Below, piece by piece: positions 17,840-27,698 of a stretch of DNA of 64,000 bases. Origin of the DNA: Chloroflexota bacterium (lineage in GTDB: Bacteria; Chloroflexota; Dehalococcoidia; GIF9; UBA5629); the NCBI GenBank assembly GCA_016875875.1, contig VGOP01000001.1, positions 142,501-206,500 on the forward strand, given 5' to 3'. Numbering within the stretch: position 1 is the stretch's first letter; each line of letters begins with the position of its first letter. A program made the translations under genes and the position numbers. The notes below the pieces were generated by a model that was given only the letters and a program-made list of their open reading frames with translations, made no database searches and had not been told where the DNA came from.

Positions 17840-19372
17840 ATGATTTCTGCAACAATATACTTTGTTTTTGTTGGGGTTGTTCTCCTTTTAGGTTTACTCC
17901 TCGGCTATTTTGCCAGGCAGATATTAGCTAACCAGCAGCTCCGCCGAACTCAAAATGAAGCTAAGCGATTACTAGAGGAGGCAGCGGCTGCGCATACAGA
18001 TATGCTTCAGAAAGCCAGAGAAGAAGCTATCAGGGTAAGAGCAGCTGCTGAAGCTGATAGTCGTGAGCGACGTTTTGAATTACAGAGACTGGAAAGGCGT
18101 TTTGCTCAGAAGGAAGAGAAGCTAGAACACAAGCTGGAGGCTCTGGAACGCCGCGAACGTGGTCTGACTAACCGGGAGAGGGAAATCGAGGGTGTTAAAA
18201 CTCAACTTGAGGAGATACGAGCTAAGCAGCTGCAGCGACTCGAGCTTATCTCAGGTATTTCAAGTGATGAAGCTAAACAGGAATTGCTTCGGGCTATAGA
18301 AGAAGAGATTCGTGAGGAAGCGTCACGGCGTGTTCGGGAATGGGAGTCCCGCGTAAAGAACGAGATTGATGACAAAGCCCGCGAAATTTTAGCTACCACT
18401 ATCCAGCGCTGTGCCACCGACGTAGTTTCAGAGACAACAGTATCTGTTGTGCCTTTGCCTAGTGATGAGATGAAAGGGCGGCTTATTGGCCGTGAGGGTC
18501 GAAATATCCGAGCTTTGGAGCAGGCTACTGGTGTGGATCTAATCATTGATGATACGCCGGAAGCGGTGACCATCACTAGTTTCGACCCGATGAGGCGGGA
18601 AATAGCTAGGGTGGCTTTGAACAGTCTTATTCTTGATGGGCGTATTCATCCAGCCCGGATAGAGGAAGTGGTGGAGAAGGCTAAAAGTGAAGTTGAGACT
18701 GCGATTCGCGATGAGGGCGAACGCGCAACTCGTGAAGTTGGAGTAATAGGGTTACATCCTGAGTTGATCAGGTTAATCGGCAAGCTAAAGTTTCGAAGCA
18801 GCTATGGGCAGAACGTGTTGACTCATAGCCTTGAGGTCGCTTACTTCGCCGGAATGCTGGCAGCTGAGATCGGTGCTGATGTGATACTGGCCAAGAGAGC
18901 CGGCCTGCTTCATGATATCGGTAAAGCTGTGGATCATCAAATAGAAGGCCCGCATGCCTCGATAGGTGCTGACCTAGTTAAGCAGTGGGACAAATCGACT
19001 GAGATAGCTCAAGCTGTCGCTGAACATCATGGTGAAGCTACTACAACCAGTGCCCTCGGTTTTATCGTTGCTACGGCTGATGCTATAAGTGGGTCGAGAC
19101 TTGGAGCCCGGCGTGAGTCGCTGGAACAATACTTAAAGCGTATCGAGGCTCTGGAAAATGTGGCTACTAGTTTTTCTGGAGTGGAGAAGGCTTTTGCTAT
19201 TCAAGCGGGGCGCGAAGTGCGTATTCTAGTTAAACCAGAGCAGATAGATGACCTGGGAGCTATGAGATTGGCTCGAGACATAGTTCAGAAGATAGAGGAT
19301 ACTCTGGAGTATCCGGGTCAAATTAAAGTGACTGTGATGCGGGAGACCAGGGCAGTGGATTACGCCAAGTAA
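17840..19372 (+). CDS. rny: Ribonuclease Y
   Basis: Membrane-anchored endoribonuclease that starts mRNA decay. One N-terminal transmembrane helix (residues 5-25), then a long charged coiled coil (to about 190), a KH domain with [19 protein letters not shown], and an HD domain with [10 protein letters not shown] and [10 protein letters not shown]. Length 510 is typical. No sequence change to the HD residues seen. Followed within 27 bases by the ymdB-like gene, the usual partner order. Confidence 0.96.
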   Translation: MISATIYFVFVGVVLLLGLLLGYFARQILANQQLRRTQNEAKRLLEEAAAAHTDMLQKAREEAIRVRAAAEADSRERRFELQRLERRFAQKEEKLEHKLEALERRERGLTNREREIEGVKTQLEEIRAKQLQRLELISGISSDEAKQELLRAIEEEIREEASRRVREWESRVKNEIDDKAREILATTIQRCATDVVSETTVSVVPLPSDEMKGRLIGREGRNIRALEQATGVDLIIDDTPEAVTITSFDPMRREIARVALNSLILDGRIHPARIEEVVEKAKSEVETAIRDEGERATREVGVIGLHPELIRLIGKLKFRSSYGQNVLTHSLEVAYFAGMLAAEIGADVILAKRAGLLHDIGKAVDHQIEGPHASIGADLVKQWDKSTEIAQAVAEHHGEATTTSALGFIVATADAISGSRLGARRESLEQYLKRIEALENVATSFSGVEKAFAIQAGREVRILVKPEQIDDLGAMRLARDIVQKIEDTLEYPGQIKVTVMRETRAVDYAK

Positions 19373-19398
19373 TAAGTTAAGCAATATGAGGAACAGTA

Positions 19399-20166
19399 TT
19401 GCGTATATTAATGATAGGTGACGTAGTTGGCAGGCCTGGCAGAAGAGCAGTGCAGCAATTTCTACCAGGCCTGTGTCATGATTATGACCTTAGCCTTGTT
19501 ATAGCGAACGGTGAGAATTGCGCTGGTGGCATAGGTATTACGCCAGACACAGCCAGAGAGCTTATTGACTGTGGCGTTAATGTGATAACTACTGGGAATC
19601 ATGTATGGGCCAAGAAGGAGATTATTCCTTATTTGGATAGTGAGTTGCCTATTCTCCGCCCTTTGAATTTCCCGCCCGGTGCACCAGGCCATGGTGTTCT
19701 GGAAGTAAAAGGTGTCTCAATAGTCAATTTAATAGGACGCGTTTTTATTGGCGCATTCGATTGCCCTTTCCGTGCTATAGATTGTCTGCTATCGGAAATC
19801 AAAGCTGTTAGTAAGGTCATTATTGTTGATTTTCATGCTGAAGCTACTTCGGAGAAGGTGGCTATGGGAAGGTATCTTGACGGCAGAGTAAGTGCGGTGC
19901 TTGGTACGCATACTCATATAGGCACGATTGATGCTTACATTTTGCCTAAAGGAACTGCTTATGTTACTGATGTGGGGATGGTTGGTCCTGCGGATTCGGT
20001 TATCGGCGTTGATGCTGAATCAGTAATTCGCAGCTTTCTCGCCGGTATGCCTCATCGCTTTTTTATGGGTGAGGGGCCTGTCAGTTTTGATGCGGTGCTA
20101 GTCGAAGTAGAAGAGGCTACGGGAAAGGCTATAAGCATACAGCGGATACAGCTGAAAGAGGAATAG
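19399..20166 (+). CDS. YmdB family metallophosphoesterase (TIGR00282)
   Basis: A 255-residue calcineurin-like phosphoesterase of the family of Bacillus subtilis YmdB, a 2',3'-cyclic nucleotide phosphodiesterase that affects biofilm gene expression. Metal-binding motifs: GDVVGRPGRRAV at the start, NGENCAGG, TTGNHVW and GTHTHIGT. The start is TTG 19399 with AGGA six bases upstream. Its genetic link to rny is widely conserved. It abuts the next gene with no gap. Confidence 0.92.
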   Translation: MRILMIGDVVGRPGRRAVQQFLPGLCHDYDLSLVIANGENCAGGIGITPDTARELIDCGVNVITTGNHVWAKKEIIPYLDSELPILRPLNFPPGAPGHGVLEVKGVSIVNLIGRVFIGAFDCPFRAIDCLLSEIKAVSKVIIVDFHAEATSEKVAMGRYLDGRVSAVLGTHTHIGTIDAYILPKGTAYVTDVGMVGPADSVIGVDAESVIRSFLAGMPHRFFMGEGPVSFDAVLVEVEEATGKAISIQRIQLKEE

Positions 20167-21024
20167 GTGAAAGCTGATCTTCATGTGCATACTACTGCCT
20201 CCGATGGGCGTCTTGAACCTAGGGAGATTGTTTCCTTGGCGGTAAAAGTCGGGCTGGATGCTATAGCTATTACTGACCATGACACCGTAGGCGGTGTTGT
20301 ACCAGCTTTGGCTGCCGCTGAAGTTTTTCCTTCGTTTGTGGTTATCCCCGGCGTTGAGATTAATACTGATGTGCCTCATGGTGAGGTTCATATTTTGGGC
20401 TATTTCATTGATTACACTGACCGGAAATTGGCTATTGCCTTGCAGAGATTGCGCGATTCGCGGCGAGAGCGGGCACAGCAGATGATTGCCAAGCTGCGTA
20501 GCCTGGGCATGAAAATTGAGTGGCAGCGAGTGTCTGAGCTAGCACAGGGAGGTTCTGTATGCAGGCCTCACATAGCTCAAGCTTTGTTTGAGAAAAGCTA
20601 TGTTGGCTCTGAGAAGGAGGCTTTTGACAAATACATTGGTCATGATGGTCCTGCATATGTGGAGCGGTACAAATTGCTTCCAGCCGAAGCAGTTAAGCTG
20701 ATTCTAGATGCTCAAGGATTGCCTGTATTAGCTCACCCGATAGACATCCTTGATTTAAATGAGTTTGTCCCCAAGTTGAAATCAGTAGGTCTAATCGGCA
20801 TAGAAGTCTATTATCGTGATTACAGTTCAGGTATAATTGAAGAGCTACTGAAAGTCGCTAATCAGCATGCCCTTGTTCCCACGGGAGGTACTGATTATCA
20901 TGCTTTTGGTGATGGTTTAGAGGTTATGATTGGAGGGGCACTGACTCCCGCTCAGTCTGTGGAGCGGTTGTTTGCCCTGGCTGACAAGCATAGTTTAGAG
21001 TTACCAAAGCAGCATAAGCTTTAA
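20167..21024 (+). CDS. PHP domain phosphoesterase (YciV/RNase AM-like)
   Basis: A 285-residue polymerase-and-histidinol-phosphatase domain protein. DLHVHTTASDG and ITDHDTVGG hold metal-binding His and Asp residues. PGVEINTDVPHGEVHILGY and a late GGTDYHAFG segment complete the set. Relatives are 3',5'-nucleotide bisphosphate phosphatases or 5'-3' exoribonucleases. GTG 20167 directly follows the ymdB stop, so translation is likely coupled and the two may act together in RNA end processing. Confidence 0.9.
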   Translation: MKADLHVHTTASDGRLEPREIVSLAVKVGLDAIAITDHDTVGGVVPALAAAEVFPSFVVIPGVEINTDVPHGEVHILGYFIDYTDRKLAIALQRLRDSRRERAQQMIAKLRSLGMKIEWQRVSELAQGGSVCRPHIAQALFEKSYVGSEKEAFDKYIGHDGPAYVERYKLLPAEAVKLILDAQGLPVLAHPIDILDLNEFVPKLKSVGLIGIEVYYRDYSSGIIEELLKVANQHALVPTGGTDYHAFGDGLEVMIGGALTPAQSVERLFALADKHSLELPKQHKL

Positions 21025-21072
21025 CTTCGATTAAACTGTGCATAAATAGCTATAAGGAGGAACGAGTAAACC

Positions 21073-23124
21073 ATGGAAGCATTTCGTGAAATTTTCTGGG
21101 ATATAGCTTTTGGTTCTCTTATCTTGTATCCTCTGGGTGCAGCCGCTCTTGGGATTTTTATTTATGCTATATACCGTCGTTGTCGCCTGTGGGCAGTCGG
21201 TAAGCCTGATAAGAGGTGGGATAATCTAGGTAAGAGAATTTGGGATTTTATAGTTGTTGGGATAATTGATGGCATTTTTCATAGGCGATTCTTCCGCGAA
21301 CCATACCCCGGGATAATGCATTTTCTCCTGTTTGCTGGGGCTGTTGTTCTGCTAGTTGGAACAGCCCTCGACGTTATAGACCATTACGTTTTTCATTTTA
21401 TAAGTGGGAATATTTATCTTGGCCTTAGTTTTGCGCTGGATATGGGTGGGGTATTTATGTTGGTTGGCGCTATCATGGCCGTGGTTCGTCGGTATGTCCA
21501 GAAGCCGGAAAGGTTAAATACCGTGCTGGACAATACCGTTGTTTTAACCCTCATCTTTGTCGTTGTAATCACTGGCTTCTTTATCGAAGCCTTTCGTATG
21601 CTGACGGCTATTCCAGAAGGCTTATCTCAGCCTGAATTTTACAGCCATCCAGAGTGGTCGATTTGGGCTTTTGTGGGCTATGCTATAGCTGGCCTGTTTT
21701 CCGGTTTATCCGAAAGCACTAGGTTAGCCTGGTATATTGGCTTATGGTGGTTTCATGCCGCCCTGGCTTTAGGCGCTATTTTCTACGTCTGTCTCTCATT
21801 CGACAAGCTGACCCATATCATCGTGTCACCGGTTAATGTCTTTTTCAAGTCGTCTCGACCCAAGGGCGCATTGGCGCCGATTAATATTGAGGAAGCTGAG
21901 ACCTTTGGTGTCAGTAAGATAGAAGATTTTACCTGGAAACAACTCTTTGATTTGGATGCCTGTACTGACTGCGGTAGGTGTCAGGATAGATGCCCGGCTT
22001 ATCTTACAGGCAAGCCTTTATCTCCACGCAAGGTAATACAAGATCTGAAAGCCCATTTGCTCGATAGAAGCAGTGCTTTGCTGACCGCCAAAGCGGCTAC
22101 TCCCACAGATGGTGGTGGAGCCAAGTCTCTGATTGGGGAGGTGATACTTGAGGATGAGCTTTGGTCATGTACCACCTGCCGTGCTTGCCAGGAAATATGT
22201 CCTGTATTTGTTGAGCATATTGATAAGATTGTGGATATGCGTCGCAATTTGGTCTTGGAACAAGCTAAGGTACCTGAGACTGGTGAAGCCGCTTTGAGGT
22301 GCATTGAGGCCAGAGGCCACAGTTGTAGGGGAACTACGCTTACCAGGACTGACTGGACCAGTGGACTGGATATCAAGCTCCTATCTGAGGAGAGCAATGT
22401 TGATTTGATATATTACGTAGGCTGTGCTGCGGCTTTGGAAGATAGGAGTATGAAGATAGCTGTAGCTATGGGCAAGATATTGAAAGCTGCCGGTGTCAGG
22501 TTTGCTATCCTTGGCCCTGAGGAGACCTGCTGTGGTGAGCCGGCAAGAAGGCTAGGCAACGAATACCTATTTCAGATGCAGGCGACGAAGAATATCGAGC
22601 TGTTTAAGAACTACAACGCAAAGAAGATAGTCACCACCTGTCCGCATTGTTTTAACACTATTAAGAATGAGTACACTCAGTTTGGTGGTGATTTTGAGGT
22701 TGTCCATCATACACAGTTTATCGCTGAACTGCTGAAGCAGGGTAAGATTAAACCAGCTTTGATGAGAGATGGGAAATTAACCTATCACGATTCTTGTTAT
22801 CTCGGTAGACACAACGACATATATGAGGCTCCGAGACAGGTACTGGCCAGCGTCTCGCCATCCCGGCTGCTGGAGATGAGGCGTGTTCGGCGGAACGGAT
22901 TTTGTTGCGGTGCTGGAGGTGGACGCTACTGGATGGAGGAGCGCATTGGCAAGCGGATCAGCGAAGAGCGCATTGAGCATGCAATCGAGACCAAAGCTGA
23001 TATCGTAGCTGCAGCCTGCCCTTATTGTTTGCAGATGTTTGAAGATGCTATTAAAGCGAAAGCGGTGGAAGAATCATTCAAAGCTGCAGACATTGCTGAG
23101 TTGCTGGCAGCACAACTTGGTTAA
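21073..23124 (+). CDS. Membrane-bound HdrD/E-like iron-sulfur oxidoreductase (fusion)
   Basis: A 683-residue fusion. Residues 1-255 contain several hydrophobic helices with His residues (HFLLFAGAVV, WWFHAA), like NarI/HdrE cytochrome b subunits. Two 4Fe-4S motifs follow: C297-C300-C303-C307 and C366-C369-C372-C376. Then come two cysteine-rich CCG domains (YYVGCAAAL with TCCGEP; YHDSCYLGRHN with FCCGAGGG). This is the layout of HdrED-like proteins linking a quinone-type pool to a thiol or ferredoxin-type partner. The natural electron partner is unknown. AAGGAGG precedes the ATG. Likely in operon with the next gene. Confidence 0.88.
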   Translation: MEAFREIFWDIAFGSLILYPLGAAALGIFIYAIYRRCRLWAVGKPDKRWDNLGKRIWDFIVVGIIDGIFHRRFFREPYPGIMHFLLFAGAVVLLVGTALDVIDHYVFHFISGNIYLGLSFALDMGGVFMLVGAIMAVVRRYVQKPERLNTVLDNTVVLTLIFVVVITGFFIEAFRMLTAIPEGLSQPEFYSHPEWSIWAFVGYAIAGLFSGLSESTRLAWYIGLWWFHAALALGAIFYVCLSFDKLTHIIVSPVNVFFKSSRPKGALAPINIEEAETFGVSKIEDFTWKQLFDLDACTDCGRCQDRCPAYLTGKPLSPRKVIQDLKAHLLDRSSALLTAKAATPTDGGGAKSLIGEVILEDELWSCTTCRACQEICPVFVEHIDKIVDMRRNLVLEQAKVPETGEAALRCIEARGHSCRGTTLTRTDWTSGLDIKLLSEESNVDLIYYVGCAAALEDRSMKIAVAMGKILKAAGVRFAILGPEETCCGEPARRLGNEYLFQMQATKNIELFKNYNAKKIVTTCPHCFNTIKNEYTQFGGDFEVVHHTQFIAELLKQGKIKPALMRDGKLTYHDSCYLGRHNDIYEAPRQVLASVSPSRLLEMRRVRRNGFCCGAGGGRYWMEERIGKRISEERIEHAIETKADIVAAACPYCLQMFEDAIKAKAVEESFKAADIAELLAAQLG

Positions 23125-23184
23125 GAGGCTACTGAGTAGGCCAAGGCTCGCTGCAAAAACAGAGTGTATTGAGGGGGTGCTAAG

Positions 23185-24186
23185 ATGTGGGATGCTTCTA
23201 AGTGCAACTTTTGTGGCGATTGTTTGCTGAAGTGTCTTTATGTTGATTATGACAAGGACAGGGCCGTAGCTGAAATCAAGGCGCTTATAGAAGGCAAACG
23301 GGCTGAAATCTTGATCCAATGTGTCACTTGCTGTGCCTGCAGGGAGTATTGTCCTACAGGAGCTGACCCCTATGACCTTATCCTGAAGGCACAAGAGAAA
23401 TATGGGGCATTTCCCGTGCCCACGGAAGTAGCAGCTGCGTTCGACTTTGTTGCTCAGATTCCCAGTGAGCTGATACCTGGTGACCCCGATAAGCCTGTAC
23501 TCTCACTCTGTGTTATGGAGCGCCAGCTTCCTGAAGGAGCCCTTAATAGCCAGTTATTTGAAGGTATGACCATAGTCAAGGGAGGAGACTATTTTTGTTA
23601 CATCGGCTATGTGCATGTTGGCAAAGAAAGCCCCATTGAGAAGAGTGCCGGGAAATTCATTGATAAAATTGCCAGCTTGGGTAAGGAAATCATATTCATC
23701 CACGATGACTGCTATGCTATGGTACATGCCAAGGTCAAGGACTACGGTGTCACTGTGCCATTTAAGTACAGGCATATCTTCGAATACCTGCGCAATTATC
23801 TGAGAGACCACCGGAGCAGCGTTACCAAGCTAAATAAGAAGGTGGCTTACCAGCGTCCCTGTGCTTCGAGATATACTCCGGAGAAGGACGTCTTACTTGA
23901 TGAGATTTTCGAGCTCATTGGAGTGGAGCGAATGCCGCGGAGATATGACCGTGAGAGCGCTCTCTGTTGCACAGGCCCGCTGATCAATGTCAACCGGGAG
24001 CGGGCTGTTAGCATACAGGTAAAGAATATCGGAGATGCCATAGCTAGTGGTGCTGATGCTTTAGTTACCCTTTGCCCTGTGTGTGATCGTGTGCTGAGGC
24101 GTCCGACCTCAGAACGGGGCTTTAACAAGATTTTCATTACCGATCTCTGTCGTATGGCTCTAGGGGAGAAGTTGTTTCCGGCATAG
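23185..24186 (+). CDS. Hdr-like (Fe-S)-binding protein, soluble
   Basis: A 333-residue protein with a two-cluster ferredoxin N-terminus (CNFCGDCLLKC; CVTCCACREYC) and two cysteine-rich CCG-type segments: DYFCYIGY with HDDCYAM, then YQRPCASRY, ALCCTGP and TLCPVCDRV. It has no transmembrane helix. It resembles HdrC-HdrB joined in one chain. The position 60 bases after the HdrDE-like gene suggests a complex. Substrate unknown; heterodisulfide reductase activity itself is not implied. Confidence 0.85.
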   Translation: MWDASKCNFCGDCLLKCLYVDYDKDRAVAEIKALIEGKRAEILIQCVTCCACREYCPTGADPYDLILKAQEKYGAFPVPTEVAAAFDFVAQIPSELIPGDPDKPVLSLCVMERQLPEGALNSQLFEGMTIVKGGDYFCYIGYVHVGKESPIEKSAGKFIDKIASLGKEIIFIHDDCYAMVHAKVKDYGVTVPFKYRHIFEYLRNYLRDHRSSVTKLNKKVAYQRPCASRYTPEKDVLLDEIFELIGVERMPRRYDRESALCCTGPLINVNRERAVSIQVKNIGDAIASGADALVTLCPVCDRVLRRPTSERGFNKIFITDLCRMALGEKLFPA

Positions 24187-24259
24187 GTTGGCTAGTTTCA
24201 GGCCCACTTGAAATATTGCTTGGAGAATTATTTCAAAAATTGCCACGATGTTTTCTAGG

Positions 24260-25342
24260 CTAACGACTGACGGTGCTAGGTTGGTATTCGAGCAGTTTCT
24301 TCAGTCGGTCGGGGTTACTGCTCTTCATCTTGGCTTCTTCTAAAGCTACTATTTTCTTCCTCACTAAATCGGCTAGTGCTTGGTCAAGGGTTTGCATGCC
24401 TTCGCTGGAGCTGAGTTGCATTACACTGTGTAGCTCAAATGTCTTGCCTTCCCGAACAAGGTTCTTGACCGCAGAATTGCCAATCATGATTTCGAAAGCG
24501 GCTATTCTACCTTTACCCGTAGTCCGTGGCAATAGGGTCTGAGATAAGACTGCGACTATTACCTGTGAGAATTGTAGTCTGATTTGAGGTTGCTGGCTGG
24601 GTGGGAATATATCAATTATACGGTCAACAGTCTGAGGTGCATCAGTGGTGTGCAGTGTGCCCATCACGATGTGTCCGGTTTCAGCGGCCCTCATCGCCGT
24701 CTGTACGGTTTCAAAATCTCTGAGCTCACCAACCACTATAACATCCGGGTCATGCCGTAGGGCGTGGATGAGAGCAATATCGAATGACTTAGTATCATCG
24801 CCAAGGTCTCGCTGGGCGATTAGGCATTTGATGTTGTGGTGCAAATATTCAATCGGGTCCTCAATGGTGATTACGTTGCGGGCAATGTTCTCATTGAGGT
24901 AATTAAGCATAGCGGCCATAGTGGTGGATTTGCCGCTGCCCGTTGGACCAGTGATCAGGATGAGTCCTCTTGGTTTGAGAATAAGCTCCTTGCACATCTG
25001 CGGTAGCTGTAGCTCATCGATTGTAAATACTTTAAAGGGCACCAGGCGGAAAGCAAGACTTATTGACCCCCTTTGCTGCATGACACTCACCCGGAATCTG
25101 GCTAACCCAGGGACACTGTAGGCGAAGTCAAGCTCCTTTTCTAGGTGGAAGCGACTCCTTTGCTCTTGAGTAGAAATATGTTTAAACGCCGCTTCGATTT
25201 CCTCCGGTTTGAGTGGCGGTAGCTGCATTTGCGGTCTAAGCTCGCCGTCAACGCGCAGCACTGGTGGTGCGGGCACCCTTAAATGCAGGTCTGAGGCTTT
25301 TTGGTCTACCATTAGATTTAGAAGTTCAATTATATGTTCCAT
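24260..25342 (-). CDS. pilT: PilT-type twitching motility ATPase
   Basis: Hexameric secretion ATPase that drives type IV pilus retraction. Walker A GPTGSGKST, the Asp box HALRHDPDVIVVGELRD, the His box GHIVMGTLHTTDA and the N-terminal KASDLHLRVPAPPVLRVDG are all present. Length 360 is typical. GGAGG lies eight bases before ATG 25342. No other pilus genes are in the window, so it is an orphan here; partners may be elsewhere. Convergent with the Hdr-like gene. Confidence 0.93.
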   Translation of the reverse strand: MEHIIELLNLMVDQKASDLHLRVPAPPVLRVDGELRPQMQLPPLKPEEIEAAFKHISTQEQRSRFHLEKELDFAYSVPGLARFRVSVMQQRGSISLAFRLVPFKVFTIDELQLPQMCKELILKPRGLILITGPTGSGKSTTMAAMLNYLNENIARNVITIEDPIEYLHHNIKCLIAQRDLGDDTKSFDIALIHALRHDPDVIVVGELRDFETVQTAMRAAETGHIVMGTLHTTDAPQTVDRIIDIFPPSQQPQIRLQFSQVIVAVLSQTLLPRTTGKGRIAAFEIMIGNSAVKNLVREGKTFELHSVMQLSSSEGMQTLDQALADLVRKKIVALEEAKMKSSNPDRLKKLLEYQPSTVSR

Positions 25343-25361
25343 AACAGTACCTCCGTAGGAT

Positions 25362-27374
25362 TCACTTATTTATCAAGGCGACAACGGGGAGATGGTCAGA
25401 GGCAGTGCTTAATGGCACCTCAACAGTTTTTGTATAGAGGTCGGGTGATAGCCAGATGTAGTCTATGCGCTTGTATGGATTGTCTGAGGTAAAGGTGTAT
25501 GCTAGATAAGGGTCCATTTTTATTCCGACGTCTGTAAGGCTAGCTTGCCGCAACGTAATTATCTCTGGATAATCAGGTTGTGCGTTGAAGTCGCCTAATA
25601 GTACAGTGCGATTGTTGCCGATGTCATTTAAGAAGTCGAGTATGGTTAAGGTTTGAAGCTGGCGAATTTCCACATCCTCATCGAGATGGTGTAAATGGGT
25701 GGCGATGACCTTTAGGTGTTCACCGTTTCCAAGGTCTATTAATGCTGCGATGAAGCCGCGCTTTATGAACAGATCACGAGGTGGCAGATCCTCCCTTGAA
25801 TATGCCAGTATCGGGTAGCGACTCAGGATGGCATTGCCCCAAAAGGGGTCTGCAGTTGGTCCAAAAATATATGGCATGTGCAATCGCTGAGATAACCACG
25901 CCAGCATGTCTACTCGGCCACTGACTACCCAACCTCTTGATACTTCTTGTAAGGCGACGATATCAGGATTATTGCGTTCAATAACTTGGGCGATTTCTTC
26001 CATATTCAGTTTCCCCTTTGTGTTAAAGCCATTGTGCAGGTTGTAGGTCATAATGCGGATGGGGAAACCTTGTCCGGTAACTGCTGCTGGTGCCCGCCAT
26101 GTGATTGCTCCGGCCAAAGGCAATACTAGGAGAATCAGAGCGAATATTGGTACCAGCCATAACTTTGGGTCAACCTTTATCTCTTGTTGTCGGAAGATTA
26201 AGGTGCATATGGCGCAGACTGCAACGATGCCCCCGGCTATGGGTTCCAGGGCGGCGTTGCTGTAGGGAAGGCTGATATCGTAGACAGCGTAGTAGGCAAG
26301 CATGAGCGCTAGAAATAAGACCGTGCCAATGCCATTGGCAATCCAGACGCCGGAGCGCTGTGTTTTGCCTGTGCTGGTGGTGATGCCAATTAAAGCCATC
26401 ACTATAAGTGCCGATACCAGCACTTGTCCGACTAGAAACAGCAGGGCTATTAAGGCTGCTGGTTCTTGGTAGCCAAATGCCAGAGCTGCGGTCAGGATAA
26501 TGCCGGCGCCTAATGCCCAGGGCCATAACATGCGCCAGTTCTTGCTGAGAAGCCAGGCAGCGGCGGCCAGACCCGCTAGCTGGGCCAGTAGCGTCAGCCC
26601 GAAGGCTATCGGCAGTGGCCAACTGGTTAGCGTTGCTACACGTGGTATGTTCTGGAAAACTACCAACTCCAGGAACAAGAAAGGTCCGATGGCTAGCCAG
26701 GTAAATGGCCGTGCAGTATAGGTTTTGCCAGATTTGGTGCGGCCTGATGCTGTTGAACTGGCCTTGATTGTGTCTGTAACACCCACGAGGAGCACTAGTT
26801 GGATTATGACCAGTAGCACTGTTAGCAGCAATGGTAGCGGTTCCACCTGCCAGACGGTATCATATGTGCCAAAGGTGCCGTTAATGGCAACATCCAGTGC
26901 TAGCCCGCCTAGAAGTCCTAAGGCGTAGCGGGAGATAGCGGAGCCACCTTTGAGTCGTGCATATTCGAAGCAGGTTGGCAAAAAGATGACGAACAAAATT
27001 GTTCCTGCTATTGCTAGGATTAAATTAAAGAGCGGCTCACCCCACCAGGGTTGCATAAATAATCTCAGTATGCCTAGCCCAGCGGCGGTGATTACCAGTA
27101 GGCGACGGTTGCCTGCGAGCTGATTTAAGGGGCCGGCGAGGAAGCCGGTGAGGAAAATCAAGAGTCCTATTGTACCAAGCTCAATTGTACCCCAACCCAT
27201 CCGATCGCTGAGTATCCAGAACATGCCTGGCACCAACACCCTGAGCACTTGCATGCCGAATAAGACTGTGACTGCGGTTATTGTTAATTCAGTCAATAGA
27301 GGTCGAGCTGCTAGCCAGTCGGCAAATATGGATATCCTGTCTTTTCTGGCTGTAGACTTAGCTCTACCTGGCAT
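25362..27374 (-). CDS. Polytopic membrane protein fused to an endonuclease/exonuclease/phosphatase domain
   Basis: A 670-residue protein. About the first 430 residues are strongly hydrophobic (a dozen or more likely helices). The C-terminal 230 residues are an EEP-fold phosphodiesterase: MTYNLHNGF, DIVALQEVSRG, ATHLHH, LLGDFNAQPD and a final SDHLPVVAL, with the metal-binding Glu, Asp, Asn and His in order. The fusion recalls eukaryotic Cwh43/PGAP2-interacting proteins and suggests action on a membrane lipid or glycolipid, which is inference. AAAGGAG precedes the ATG. pilT follows after 19 bases, perhaps by chance. Confidence 0.8.
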   Translation of the reverse strand: MPGRAKSTARKDRISIFADWLAARPLLTELTITAVTVLFGMQVLRVLVPGMFWILSDRMGWGTIELGTIGLLIFLTGFLAGPLNQLAGNRRLLVITAAGLGILRLFMQPWWGEPLFNLILAIAGTILFVIFLPTCFEYARLKGGSAISRYALGLLGGLALDVAINGTFGTYDTVWQVEPLPLLLTVLLVIIQLVLLVGVTDTIKASSTASGRTKSGKTYTARPFTWLAIGPFLFLELVVFQNIPRVATLTSWPLPIAFGLTLLAQLAGLAAAAWLLSKNWRMLWPWALGAGIILTAALAFGYQEPAALIALLFLVGQVLVSALIVMALIGITTSTGKTQRSGVWIANGIGTVLFLALMLAYYAVYDISLPYSNAALEPIAGGIVAVCAICTLIFRQQEIKVDPKLWLVPIFALILLVLPLAGAITWRAPAAVTGQGFPIRIMTYNLHNGFNTKGKLNMEEIAQVIERNNPDIVALQEVSRGWVVSGRVDMLAWLSQRLHMPYIFGPTADPFWGNAILSRYPILAYSREDLPPRDLFIKRGFIAALIDLGNGEHLKVIATHLHHLDEDVEIRQLQTLTILDFLNDIGNNRTVLLGDFNAQPDYPEIITLRQASLTDVGIKMDPYLAYTFTSDNPYKRIDYIWLSPDLYTKTVEVPLSTASDHLPVVALINK

Positions 27375-27525
27375 TGCGTCTCCTTTTTGACACAGCTTCT
27401 TGCAATAATTAGATATCTCTGAATCAGGTGCTCTCTTGTTTCCTGCGCCTGTTGTTTCGGGAGCTTATGATACGGCTATGAAGTCTAGCTGTCAAGTTCT
27501 TTTGTGTGAAGTTGAGCGTGCAAGT

Positions 27526-27600
27526 TGGCTCCCGAGGTAGGACTCGAACCTACGACCAAGCGGTTAACAGCCGCCCGCTCTACCACTGAGCTACTCGGGA
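27526..27600 (-). tRNA. tRNA-Asn (GUU)
   Basis: A full cloverleaf on the minus strand: acceptor TCCCGAG pairs with CTCGGGA, anticodon loop CTGTTAA, T arm GTAGG-TTCGAGT-CCTAC, discriminator G, and CCA encoded (27526-27528). Confidence 0.96.
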
Positions 27601-27698
27601 ATGGCTTGCCAATCTGGACTCAGGTTGAGCTTTGCAGGTTTTAATTTAGCAGGCAGACCACATATTATAGCATCGTGCCTTTGGCGACGACAACAGCT

